DNA from: Nitrosomonas sp.
GTDB lineage: Bacteria > Pseudomonadota > Gammaproteobacteria > Burkholderiales > Nitrosomonadaceae
NCBI GenBank assembly: GCA_005779435.1
Contig: SXJH01000211.1
Coordinates: forward strand, 1-6,007
Reading direction: 5' to 3'
Length of the DNA: 6,007 nt
Shown in pieces: positions 1 to 5,881 of this stretch. The position numbers were made by a program, and so were the translations under genes. The notes below the pieces were generated by a model. The model ran no database searches, was not told the origin of the DNA, and saw only the letters and a list, made by a program, of their open reading frames with translations. The stretch's first letter is position 1, and every line of letters starts with the position of its first letter.

Positions 1-84
1 CAATGGCGTGGTATTGCCACCCGCTATGCCAAGAACCTCTCTTCATTCATCGCCATCGTCCAGATTCGTTGTCTCGCACTATGA
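1..84 (+). pseudogene. IS5-family transposase, C-terminal end (cut by window edge)
   Basis: The frame starting at base 1 reads QWRGIATRYAKNLSSFIAIV, then QIRCLAL and a TGA stop at 82-84. The WRGIATRY...K...SF...QIRCLAL pattern is the usual C-terminus of IS5-family DDE transposases (the part just after the catalytic Glu), which often end in ...IRCIALW. Here the frame stops about one residue before that Trp, so the end may be slightly shortened. Only 27 codons are visible, so whether the transposase upstream is intact cannot be judged; it is entered as a partial gene for that reason. I could not recognise a right terminal inverted repeat in the bases after the stop. Family assignment is from motif recall, not from a search. 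Confidence 0.72.
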
Positions 85-134
85 CTCATAATCTCATGAC
101 GATATTATCTAAGGGGGGTTTCAAGTTAAATTAG

Positions 135-151
135 CTCCGGCAGAGCCGGAG
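135..151. repeat. GC-rich hairpin between two IS remnants
   Basis: CTCCGGC (135-141), AGA loop, GCCGGAG (145-151) form a perfect 7-bp stem with a 3-nt loop in otherwise AT-rich sequence. It lies 51 nt after the IS5 transposase stop and just before the IS3 left end. No T-run follows on the plus strand (next bases are GCTTATCAC), so it is not a convincing intrinsic terminator in that direction. On the minus strand it is followed by TAATTTAAC, which is also a weak tract. It could be an IS-associated or REP-like hairpin, or part of the IS5 right end. Confidence 0.5.
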
Positions 152-162
152 GCTTATCACCT

Positions 163-279
163 TGATGTGGCTCAATAGATCCGGACACACCAGTTAAGAG
201 AAAATAATCTTAATTGGAGGAAGAAATGGAAACGAGGAAACAATATACAAAGGAATTTAAACTGGATGCAATCAGTCTG
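163..279 (+). mobile_element. IS3-family element, left-end remnant
   Basis: The segment begins TGAT at 163, has GGACAC at 183-188 and TTAAGAG at 193-199, followed by an orfA start with a strong ribosome-binding site. This spacing (TG end, GGACAC about 20 nt in, TAAG just after) resembles my recollection of the IS3 left inverted repeat, and the coding start that follows is of the IS3 orfA type. Similarity to the IS3 family stops at about 279, inside orfA; no orfB, frameshift window or right end is present in the window. It is therefore a deletion remnant that cannot move by itself. The exact left boundary (163 or 166) and the right junction are estimates. Confidence 0.55.
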
Positions 280-333
280 ACCAGGTCACTGAGCTTGATC
301 AAAGCAACCGATATGCAATCCATGCCGCCATAA
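226..333 (+). pseudogene. IS3-family orfA transposase, truncated
   Basis: ATG at 226 is preceded by a good Shine-Dalgarno sequence, GGAGG at 216-220. The first 18 residues, METRKQYTKEFKLDAISL, match the N-terminus of IS3/IS911-type OrfA proteins (consensus like MKTRKQYTPEFK.EAV.L), the start of the DNA-binding helix-turn-helix domain. After codon 18 the frame continues as TRSLSLIKATDMQSMPP and stops at TAA 331-333, which does not resemble OrfA; the normal protein is about 90-100 residues. The helix-turn-helix is thus incomplete and no active transposase can be made. The strong ribosome-binding site survives, so a 35-residue peptide may still be translated if the region is transcribed. The break at about 279 looks like a deletion junction. 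Confidence 0.65.
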
Positions 334-390
334 AATAAACACCGTATGTCCGCAACGTATCTTGGTAAAATAATCTTCTTATGAAAGCGC

Positions 391-398
391 CCTCCTTA
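391..398 (+). promoter_or_regulatory. Anti-Shine-Dalgarno-like octamer before the macA start
   Basis: CCTCCTTA ends 1 nt before the ATG at 400. This is the sequence of the 16S rRNA 3' tail itself, the opposite of a ribosome-binding site, and no GGAG-type element is seen in the 20 nt before the ATG (only GAAAG at 383-387). An in-frame TAA at 397-399 rules out an earlier start. Initiation may therefore be weak, or depend on something upstream. It may be chance. Confidence 0.3.
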
Positions 399-399
399 A

Positions 400-1545
400 A
401 TGCATAGCTTTAGCCCGAAAAAGATTACTTTTATTTTGATGCTGGCAGTTACCATCCTGGTTTACTGGTACGGCGGCGGCAAAAAAGAAGCTCAAGAAAA
501 CCAATATCGAACGCGCATTGCCGAGCACGGCGACATCGTTCAAACCATTTCCGCCAACGGCACATTGACGCCGGTGGTGCTGGTCAATGTCGGTACGCAG
601 ATTTCCGGCACGGTGGCAAAGTTGCACGCGGACTATAACGATCATGTCGAGACAGGCCAGATATTGGCCGAATTGGATCCGGCGCTATTGCGCGCGCAAT
701 TGCAGCAATCCAAGGCCAATCTGCTGAGTTCGCAAACCGCGTTGAAAATTACGCAAAGCAAGTTAAAGCGCCAGCGCATACTCAAGGAAAAGGAATTTGT
801 ATCCCCGGAAGCGTTGGAAATGGTTGAGCAAGAAACCGAGGCGGCGCGCGCGCAACTGGCGATTCATCAAGCGCAAGTCGATCGCGACCAGGCCAATCTC
901 AATTACAGCATCATCCGTTCGCCGATTTCCGGGGTCGTCATTGCGCGCGATGTCGATATCGGTCAAACCGTCGCGGCCAATTTTCAAACGCCGACGTTGT
1001 TTAAAATCGCCAAGGATTTGCAGCAAATGCAGATCAATATCAGCGTGGCCGAAGCCGACATCGGGCAATTGCATATCGGTCAGACCGTTAACTTCACCGT
1101 CGATGCCTATCGGCACCGCAAATTCACCGGCACGGTGAAACAAGTGCGATTGAATCCGACCATTCAGGAAAATGTGGTCACGTATAACGTCGTCGCGATG
1201 GTCGACAATCGGGATGGCGCCTTATTGCCGGGGATGACGGCCAATATCCATTTTATCGTGATGCAAAAGACCGATGTTCTGCGTGTGCCCAACGCCGCGC
1301 TGCGTTTCCAACCGAAAGATCCCGATAGCGGCGATGCCGGAAAATCCATTGCGCCGGGCAATTCCCCCCGCGTATTTGTATTGACCGGCGGTAAGCCTGC
1401 ACCGGTCGATGTCGCTACCGGCATTACCGATGGCAATCACACCGAAATCCTCAGCGGCGAAATAAAACCGGGCGATAAAGTGATCGTCAGCGAAGCCACG
1501 GACAAAAAAGAATCGGAAAGCAAATTCAAACTGCGGGTTTTCTGA
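400..1545 (+). CDS. macA: MacA-like periplasmic adaptor (HlyD/RND-type membrane fusion protein)
   Basis: This 381-residue protein is the membrane-anchored adaptor that links an inner-membrane ABC transporter to an outer-membrane channel. A short basic N-terminus (KK at 7-8) and one hydrophobic segment (about 9-24) anchor it, with the rest periplasmic. The two lipoyl half-motifs lie at about 61-94 (VGTQISGTVAKL, GQILAELD) and 172-205 (IRSPISGVV, DIGQTV), flanking a coiled-coil hairpin of about 95-168. At the hairpin tip, R124, L128 and S135 have the +4/+7 spacing of the RLS motif (AcrA R128, L132, S139) that contacts TolC. A beta-barrel (about 208-290) and a membrane-proximal domain follow. 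ATG 400 is chosen because an in-frame stop sits just before it and a start at Met14 (439) would cut into the anchor. It overlaps the ATPase start by 1 nt (TGATG). MacA of E. coli is similar in length; the substrate is unknown. Confidence 0.88.
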   Translation: MHSFSPKKITFILMLAVTILVYWYGGGKKEAQENQYRTRIAEHGDIVQTISANGTLTPVVLVNVGTQISGTVAKLHADYNDHVETGQILAELDPALLRAQLQQSKANLLSSQTALKITQSKLKRQRILKEKEFVSPEALEMVEQETEAARAQLAIHQAQVDRDQANLNYSIIRSPISGVVIARDVDIGQTVAANFQTPTLFKIAKDLQQMQINISVAEADIGQLHIGQTVNFTVDAYRHRKFTGTVKQVRLNPTIQENVVTYNVVAMVDNRDGALLPGMTANIHFIVMQKTDVLRVPNAALRFQPKDPDSGDAGKSIAPGNSPRVFVLTGGKPAPVDVATGITDGNHTEILSGEIKPGDKVIVSEATDKKESESKFKLRVF

Positions 1546-2285
1546 TGCCCTCGCTGCAAACCGCTCATTCGACCGAACCGCTGATTCGCATCGAAAATCT
1601 GTGCAAAAGCTACAGTTTGCAAGATGCCGACGGCGGCACCATCACCAATCAGGTATTGTTCGATATCAATCTGGCCATTTATCCCGGCGAATTTGTCGCG
1701 ATCATGGGGCAGTCGGGTTCCGGCAAATCGACGCTGATGAACATCCTCGGTTGTTTGGATACGCCGACCGGCGGTTCGTATCGGCTATCCGACCGGAATG
1801 TCGCGACGCTGTCCGGCAACGAACTGGCGCGCATACGCAATCAAAACATCGGGTTTGTGTTTCAAGGCTTTAATTTGCTCAAGCGCATGACCGCGCTGGA
1901 CAATGTCGCAACGCCCTTGCTTTATGCCGGTATCGGCCGTGAGCAAAGCCGCAAGCGCGCATTGGAGCAACTGCGGCAAACCGGCTTGGAAAATTTCGCC
2001 ATGCACCACCCCAACCAACTGTCCGGCGGCCAGCAGCAACGTGTTGCAATCAGCCGTGCATTGATCAATCGTCCGCCGCTGATTCTGGCCGACGAGCCGA
2101 CCGGCAATCTGGATACGCAGACCAGTGCGGAAATCATGGCGTTGTTCGAGCAATTGAACCGCGAACAAGGCATTACCATCGTATTGATAACCCATGAAAA
2201 CGATATCGCGGCGTATGCCAAGCGCTTGATCCGTCTGAAAGACGGTCATGTGGTATTGGATCAAACCCGAGAATCCGCATCGTGA
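1545..2285 (+). CDS. ABC transporter ATP-binding protein, MacB/LolD type
   Basis: This 246-residue cytoplasmic ATPase should power the exporter formed with the flanking adaptor and permease. All catalytic motifs are present: Walker A GQSGSGKST at 55-63, Q-loop Gln107 in FVFQGFNLL, signature LSGGQ at 159-163, Walker B ILADEP at 180-185 with Glu184 as catalytic base, D-loop NLD at 188-190 and H-loop His217. The FQ.FNLL stretch and EPTGNLD are typical of the MacB/LolD/FtsE group. In E. coli MacB this domain is fused to its permease; here it is a separate gene, as in Gram-positive systems such as YknY or SalX. It begins within the stop codon of macA and ends overlapping the permease start, so translation is likely coupled. 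A few residues before LIRIENLCKSY (13-23) are extra at the N-terminus. LolD is an alternative in motif terms, but the MacA neighbour argues for MacB. Confidence 0.9.
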   Translation: MPSLQTAHSTEPLIRIENLCKSYSLQDADGGTITNQVLFDINLAIYPGEFVAIMGQSGSGKSTLMNILGCLDTPTGGSYRLSDRNVATLSGNELARIRNQNIGFVFQGFNLLKRMTALDNVATPLLYAGIGREQSRKRALEQLRQTGLENFAMHHPNQLSGGQQQRVAISRALINRPPLILADEPTGNLDTQTSAEIMALFEQLNREQGITIVLITHENDIAAYAKRLIRLKDGHVVLDQTRESAS

Positions 2286-3505
2286 ACTTTACTGCAATCG
2301 TCGGCGAGGCGCTGCGCGCGTTGCGGCAAAACCGACTGCGCACCGGATTGACCATGCTCGGCATGATCATCGGCGTTGCCGCCGTGGTGCTGATGCTCTC
2401 CATCGGTCAAGGCGCGCGCACCAAAATCAACGAAACCATTGCGGAAATGGGCAGCAATCTTTTTCTCGTCGTGCCCGGCGCGACATCCTCGGGCGGCTTC
2501 AGTTTCGGCAGCGGCAGCGTGCGCACATTGACCATCAACGATAGTTATGCGGTCGCCGAATTATCGTCGGTACGCGCCACCGCACCGGTGACTTCCGGCA
2601 CCGTGCAGCTCAATTACGCGGCGAAGAATTGGAGCACCATCGTCACCGGCACCACGCCCGATTATTTCGTCGTGGGCAAGTGGAAAATGGAATCGGGTAC
2701 CGCTTTTACCGAATCGGATTTGCGCTCTGCGGCGCGCGTGGCGGTATTGGGCTCGATTACGGCGAAAAACCTGTTCGGCGATGAAGACCCTGCCGGCAAA
2801 ACCGTGCGTATCGCCAACCGACCTTTTCTGGTTGTAGGCGTGTTGATGGCAAAAGGACAGAGCCTGACGGGACGCGACCAGGACGACAATGTATTTATCC
2901 CGATCACCACCAGCGAGCGGCAAATCACCGGCAATCAATTCCCTGGCTCGATCCGCTATATGCTGGTGCAAGGCAATTCCGACGACGAAATGGATCTCGC
3001 GGAACTGGAAATCACGCAGTTATTACGTCAGCGCCACCGTCTCGCCACAGGCAAGGACAACGATTTCACGGTACGCAACTTGACGGCGATTGCCGATGTG
3101 GCGACCAATGCCGCCAAAATCATGTCCATCGTATTAGGCGCGATTGCATCGGTTTCCCTGCTGGTGGGCGGTATCGGCATTATGAACATCATGCTGGTTT
3201 CGGTCACCGAATGCACCCGCGAAATCGTCATCCGTATGGCCATCGGTGCCAATCAACGCGCAATCCTGACGCAATTTCTTCTGGAAGCCGTCATGATTTG
3301 CATCATGGGCGGGATCATCGGTTTAGTGCTGGGTATCGGCGGCGCTTGGTTAGTCAGTCAATTTGCTGATATGCTGATCGTCATTACGCTGGGCATGGTG
3401 GGTTTGGCATTTCTATTTTCTTCCGCAGTCGGCATTTTCTTCGGATTTTATCCCGCTAAAAAAGCCGCTGCGCTCAAACCTGTCGATGCGTTGCGCTATG
3501 AGTAA
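2282..3505 (+). CDS. MacB-type ABC permease (FtsX-like, with periplasmic core domain)
   Basis: A 407-residue inner-membrane permease, the partner of the preceding ATPase. The N-terminus (EALRALRQNRLRTGLTMLGM) is typical of MacB permease domains. A first transmembrane segment at about 22-42 is followed by a large periplasmic domain (about 45-270, MacB_PCD type), then the FtsX domain with segments near 280-306, 334-358 and 365-388. The coupling loop after the second segment, VSVTECTREIVIRMAIGA (307-324), matches the usual VTERTREIGIRKAIGA apart from Cys311, Val316 and Met319. The C-terminus YPAKKAAALKPVDALRYE is characteristic. The start is GTG at 2282, inside the ATPase stop (GTGA overlap); there is no other start in a better position. 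MacB-type permeases use ATP hydrolysis to drive export from the periplasm through the adaptor and an outer-membrane channel (mechanotransmission). The substrate could be a macrolide, peptide, siderophore or lipoprotein; the sequence does not say. Confidence 0.9.
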   Translation: MNFTAIVGEALRALRQNRLRTGLTMLGMIIGVAAVVLMLSIGQGARTKINETIAEMGSNLFLVVPGATSSGGFSFGSGSVRTLTINDSYAVAELSSVRATAPVTSGTVQLNYAAKNWSTIVTGTTPDYFVVGKWKMESGTAFTESDLRSAARVAVLGSITAKNLFGDEDPAGKTVRIANRPFLVVGVLMAKGQSLTGRDQDDNVFIPITTSERQITGNQFPGSIRYMLVQGNSDDEMDLAELEITQLLRQRHRLATGKDNDFTVRNLTAIADVATNAAKIMSIVLGAIASVSLLVGGIGIMNIMLVSVTECTREIVIRMAIGANQRAILTQFLLEAVMICIMGGIIGLVLGIGGAWLVSQFADMLIVITLGMVGLAFLFSSAVGIFFGFYPAKKAAALKPVDALRYE

Positions 3506-3544
3506 TACCCTACATTTGTTTTTCAGATTAACAAGGAATCGTTG

Positions 3545-4156
3545 ATGACGACCAAAGAGCGCCCTACTTCCGATTTTCTGGCAATCGTCGTTGTCGAGCA
3601 TAAAAAAGAATCGATGACGGTCGGCGAAATCAAGAATGCGCTGCATGAGCGCGGTTTTGGAATTTTGCTGGCGATTGCGGCAATACCGATTTGCCTCCCG
3701 GTGCCGGTGCCGCCCGGCTACACCACTATTTTTTCCATTCCGTTATTCATTTTTTCCATCCAAATGGTGCTCGGCATGCGAGTACCGTGGCTGCCTGCCT
3801 GGATTGAAAAAAAGAGCATAAAACGCGAAAGCCTGGAAAAAATAATCGCCAAAGCAAATCCCTGGCTCAAAAAGATCGAGCATCGCATGCAACCGCGCAT
3901 GACTTATATCAGCGTACACACCTGGGAACGCATTATCGGCATTTTTGCTTTTGTTTTTGCTTTATCCATTTCACTGCCGATCCCCTTGACCAATTTTCCG
4001 CCGGGATGGGGAATACTCGTCATGTCGCTCGGGCTTTTGAATCGCGACGGCGTAACGATATTGATCGGCATGATCATCGGCACCATCGGCATCGGCATCA
4101 CCATGATTGTTTTGGTCATGCTGTGGATGGGGATGTCGCTGCCTTCGTTTTATTGA
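3545..4156 (+). CDS. exoD: ExoD-family exopolysaccharide synthesis membrane protein
   Basis: A 203-residue inner-membrane protein of the ExoD family (named for Rhizobium exoD, linked to exopolysaccharide production and alkaline tolerance; the molecular activity is not known). Recognisable family features are TVGEIKNALHERGFG (25-39), the Pro-rich PVPVPPGYTTIFSIPL (52-67), the MRVPWLPAWI stretch (78-87), a basic amphipathic middle (88-118, KANPWLKKIEHRMQPRM), and SLPIPLTNFPPGW (143-155) followed by GLLNRDGV (163-170). Hydrophobic segments lie near 37-55, 60-77, 129-147, 150-165 and 169-196. Length is normal for the family. ATG 3545 is preferred over the adjacent TTG 3542 because AAGGA at 3533-3537 gives 7-nt spacing. 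The gene follows the permease by 39 nt with no terminator-like structure, so it is probably in the same transcript; whether its job is related to the exporter is unknown. Confidence 0.85.
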   Translation: MTTKERPTSDFLAIVVVEHKKESMTVGEIKNALHERGFGILLAIAAIPICLPVPVPPGYTTIFSIPLFIFSIQMVLGMRVPWLPAWIEKKSIKRESLEKIIAKANPWLKKIEHRMQPRMTYISVHTWERIIGIFAFVFALSISLPIPLTNFPPGWGILVMSLGLLNRDGVTILIGMIIGTIGIGITMIVLVMLWMGMSLPSFY

Positions 4157-4196
4157 ATCATATTCACAAAAAATTCATTTATTAGCAGTTTTCCGA

Positions 4197-4210
4197 CAAG
4201 CGATCGCTTG
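4197..4210. promoter_or_regulatory. 14-bp perfect palindrome, possible operator
   Basis: CAAGCGATCGCTTG is a perfect inverted repeat with no spacer, 41 nt after the exoD stop and about 80 nt before the lipoprotein start. Just downstream, ATAG-TCG-CTAT (4220-4230) and GTGA-CAAGT-TCAC (4232-4244) are two shorter inverted repeats, and TATAGT (4219-4224) could serve as a -10 box, although no good -35 hexamer lies 16-18 nt upstream. A dimeric regulator site is a reasonable reading. GTGA-N5-TCAC has the wrong spacer for a CRP site (N6). No regulator is assigned. Confidence 0.35.
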
Positions 4211-4287
4211 CGGCATGTTATAGTCGCTATCGTGACAAGTTCACAAGAGCAGTACTTTTTAAAATATTTTAAGGAAATTGTAATTAA

Positions 4288-4440
4288 ATGAAACTTTCAG
4301 CATTCTTTGTGGCAACACTCTTTGCATTGACATTGGCAGCTTGTGGTAAACCTACGGCTCCGGAAAGTGCAAGTTCCGATAATTACGGCACAACTCATGA
4401 AGGTAAGCCGGCTGAAGGTCGCAATGAGCTTGAGGAATAG
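4288..4440 (+). CDS. Small lipoprotein, 50 residues, function unknown
   Basis: ATG 4288 opens a 50-codon frame ending at TAG 4438-4440. The N-terminus is a clear lipoprotein signal: Lys2, a hydrophobic core (residues 5-16) and lipobox LAAC with Cys19 as the predicted lipidated residue. The mature part is only 32 residues (GKPTAPESASS..., then EGKPAEGRNELEE), polar, Pro/Ser-rich at first and acidic at the end, with no predicted fold or known motif. Gly20 after Cys19, not Asp, would suggest sorting to the outer membrane by the E. coli rule. AAGGA at 4271-4275 is a possible ribosome-binding site, but 12 nt from the ATG, which is long. It is separated from exoD by 131 nt with its own possible upstream signals, so it is probably transcribed independently. 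Superficially it resembles the small entericidin-like or LptM-like lipoproteins, but I see no specific motif of either. Confidence 0.72.
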   Translation: MKLSAFFVATLFALTLAACGKPTAPESASSDNYGTTHEGKPAEGRNELEE

Positions 4441-4441
4441 T

Positions 4442-4459
4442 TTGAAAGCTATTTTTCAA
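4442..4459. repeat. AT-rich hairpin after the lipoprotein gene
   Basis: TTGAAA (4442-4447) and TTTCAA (4454-4459) can pair around a 6-nt loop directly after the lipoprotein stop. The stem is AT-rich and weak alone. The ATTTTT run is inside it rather than after it, so it is not a classical terminator. Confidence 0.3.
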
Positions 4460-4462
4460 CCG

Positions 4463-4493
4463 TCATCATCAGTGTTTTAACTGATTACGATGA
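4463..4493. terminator. Hairpin in convergent intergenic region, possible terminator
   Basis: TCATC (4463-4467) plus ATCAGT (4468-4473) pair with ACTGAT (4480-4485) and GATGA (4489-4493), giving 5+6 bp with a 3-nt bulge (4486-4488) and a 6-nt loop. It lies 22 nt after the lipoprotein stop. No T-run follows on either strand, so intrinsic termination is uncertain. It could instead protect the 3' end of the lipoprotein mRNA. Confidence 0.35.
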
Positions 4494-4496
4494 TAC

Positions 4497-4526
4497 CCTG
4501 TAGGATCTGTTTATCGCTCCTACAGG
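4497..4526. terminator. 9-bp perfect stem in convergent region, possible terminator
   Basis: CCTGTAGGA (4497-4505) and TCCTACAGG (4518-4526) form a perfect 9-bp stem with a 12-nt loop. It sits between the lipoprotein gene and the convergent transporter gene, 44 nt beyond the transporter stop. The plus-strand flank is CGTTAAAAATC and the minus-strand flank is GTATCATCG, so there is no good T-tract on either side. A termination or mRNA-end role is inferred from position; a dispersed REP-like repeat is the alternative. Confidence 0.4.
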
Positions 4527-4570
4527 CGTTAAAAATCAAACACAAGCTTATAGTTTAAAAGAAACGTCCC

Positions 4571-5872
4571 TCAATACCCGATTTTAGCCATCTCCCGTCC
4601 TCTCTTCTCATTCACGGTAGCAAGCAGTACAAGACCGAAGATAAAAAACACCAGCGTGCTGAGCAACGCAATCCGGTGATCCCCTGCAAATAAATAAATC
4701 ATGCCGCCATACGTCAACGGCCCGATGATTGCGGATAATTTCGTCGCCAATCCCCATAATCCGAAAAACTCACCTTGCCGCCCTTCCGGGGTGAATTGCC
4801 CGACCAGCGCCCGTCCAGCCGATTGCGCGCCGCCGAGCGCCGTGCCGATCAAGTTCGCGGCGACCCAAAACAACCATTCTTCCACCGCAAAATATGCGCA
4901 CAGAATCGCCACGATCCAGATTAACAACGTAATGGCAATACAGCGTTTCGAGCCGATGCGGTCTTGCAGATGGCCGAACAAAAATGCGCCGACGGCTGCC
5001 GTGACATTGACCACCATAATCAGCATGATGGTGTCCTGGGTTTTGAATCCCATCACTTCTTGCGCATACACCGCCGCCAGCACGATGACGATATAAATCC
5101 CGGCATAGTAACCGGTCAGCGCCCCTAAGAAGCGGAACAAATCGGTATGCAGCCGGGCTTGCCGCCAGGTTGTATTGAGCCGTTTAAAGCCTTCGCGTAT
5201 CGCCTTCGTACCATCGAACGAAGCGGAAACATCGACCCGCTCGCGCAGCCACAGCAAAGTCGGCAATGCGGCAAGCGCAAACAGCACCGCCACGATCAGG
5301 TTGGTCACCGGCACATAATCGGCAGCCGCCATGCCCTGTTCTTCCGCATACGTAACGTAAAACAAGCACAGCACCAGCGACAGCAAGCCGCCGAAATAAC
5401 CGAGCGCCCAGCCGTAACCGGAAAGCCGCCCCATCGTCTCCGGCGTGCCGATTTCCGGCAGAAAAGCCGCGATCAGGTTCTCGCCGCTGGAAAACATGAA
5501 CGTCGCCAGAATCACCAGCACCACCGCCAGCGCGATGTCACCCGGCCCGGCGAAATACAGCAGTGCGGTAAACACCACGCAACCGATGGTGGTGGCCGTC
5601 AAGAAGCGTTTTTTCGCCCCGGAATAATCGGCAATCGCACCCACCACCGGCGCGCTGAGCAATACCAGCATGTTGGAAGCCGCGATGGTTAATGTCCAAA
5701 GCAGGGTCGCGTGCCCGTTGCCGCTACCGGCAGCGATCACACCGACAAAATAGGCATTGAAAATGGCGGTCAGAATGACCGTGGTAAAACCGGAATTGGC
5801 GAAGTCGTACATGCACCACGCGAAACGCTCGCGGCGCGTGGCGGGTTCGGTCGAATTGAAGGGCGATGCCAT
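4571..5872 (-). CDS. UMF1-family major facilitator superfamily transporter
   Basis: A 433-residue inner-membrane transporter of about 12 transmembrane helices, of the UMF1 (unknown major facilitator) family related to yeast vacuolar effluxer Atg22. Family landmarks are WCMYDFANSGF at 19-29 (the N-terminal W..YDFANS signature), ADYSGAKKRF at 81-90 (the MFS loop 2-3 region), FLPEI at 137-141 followed by GRLSGYGWALGYFGG at 148-162, HLQDRIGSKR at 301-310, and GGAQSAGRALVGQFTPEGR then GEFFGLWGLATK in helix 10-11 (347-378). A hydrophilic central loop spans about 210-243. Length is normal. ATG 5872 has no Shine-Dalgarno sequence; it begins 9 nt after the fumC stop, so translation probably depends on coupling with fumC. 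Substrate is unknown for bacterial members; export of amino acids is only suggested by Atg22. Confidence 0.87.
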   Translation of the reverse strand: MASPFNSTEPATRRERFAWCMYDFANSGFTTVILTAIFNAYFVGVIAAGSGNGHATLLWTLTIAASNMLVLLSAPVVGAIADYSGAKKRFLTATTIGCVVFTALLYFAGPGDIALAVVLVILATFMFSSGENLIAAFLPEIGTPETMGRLSGYGWALGYFGGLLSLVLCLFYVTYAEEQGMAAADYVPVTNLIVAVLFALAALPTLLWLRERVDVSASFDGTKAIREGFKRLNTTWRQARLHTDLFRFLGALTGYYAGIYIVIVLAAVYAQEVMGFKTQDTIMLIMVVNVTAAVGAFLFGHLQDRIGSKRCIAITLLIWIVAILCAYFAVEEWLFWVAANLIGTALGGAQSAGRALVGQFTPEGRQGEFFGLWGLATKLSAIIGPLTYGGMIYLFAGDHRIALLSTLVFFIFGLVLLATVNEKRGREMAKIGY

Positions 5873-5881
5873 TAATTGGGG

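Noticed and set aside
366..371. TAAAAT as the -10 box of a macA promoter
   Set aside because: No TTGACA-like hexamer lies 15-18 nt upstream (region 342-350 reads CCGTATGTC), so it cannot be supported.
1..399. Intact transposon or composite element bringing in the exporter
   Set aside because: Only fragments of two unrelated IS families are present and no matching IS copy is found on the other side of the operon within the window.
381..407. Eight-codon frame MKAPSLNA overlapping the macA start, as a leader peptide
   Set aside because: It has no ribosome-binding site and nothing attenuator-like follows; mentioned only as part of the macA leader.
1785..2264. Minus-strand open frame (159 codons) opposite the ABC ATPase
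   Set aside because: It lies wholly antisense to a gene with every ABC motif intact; composition is that of a reverse-frame shadow.
4232..4244. GTGA-CAAGT-TCAC as a CRP/FNR-type site
   Set aside because: The spacer is 5 nt where CRP needs 6, and the half-sites do not match FNR (TTGAT-N4-ATCAA).
5147..5692. Long plus-strand open frame (181 codons) opposite the transporter gene
   Set aside because: It is antisense to a well-supported UMF1 gene, is rich in Arg/His/Gln as GC-skewed shadow frames are, and has no recognisable domain.
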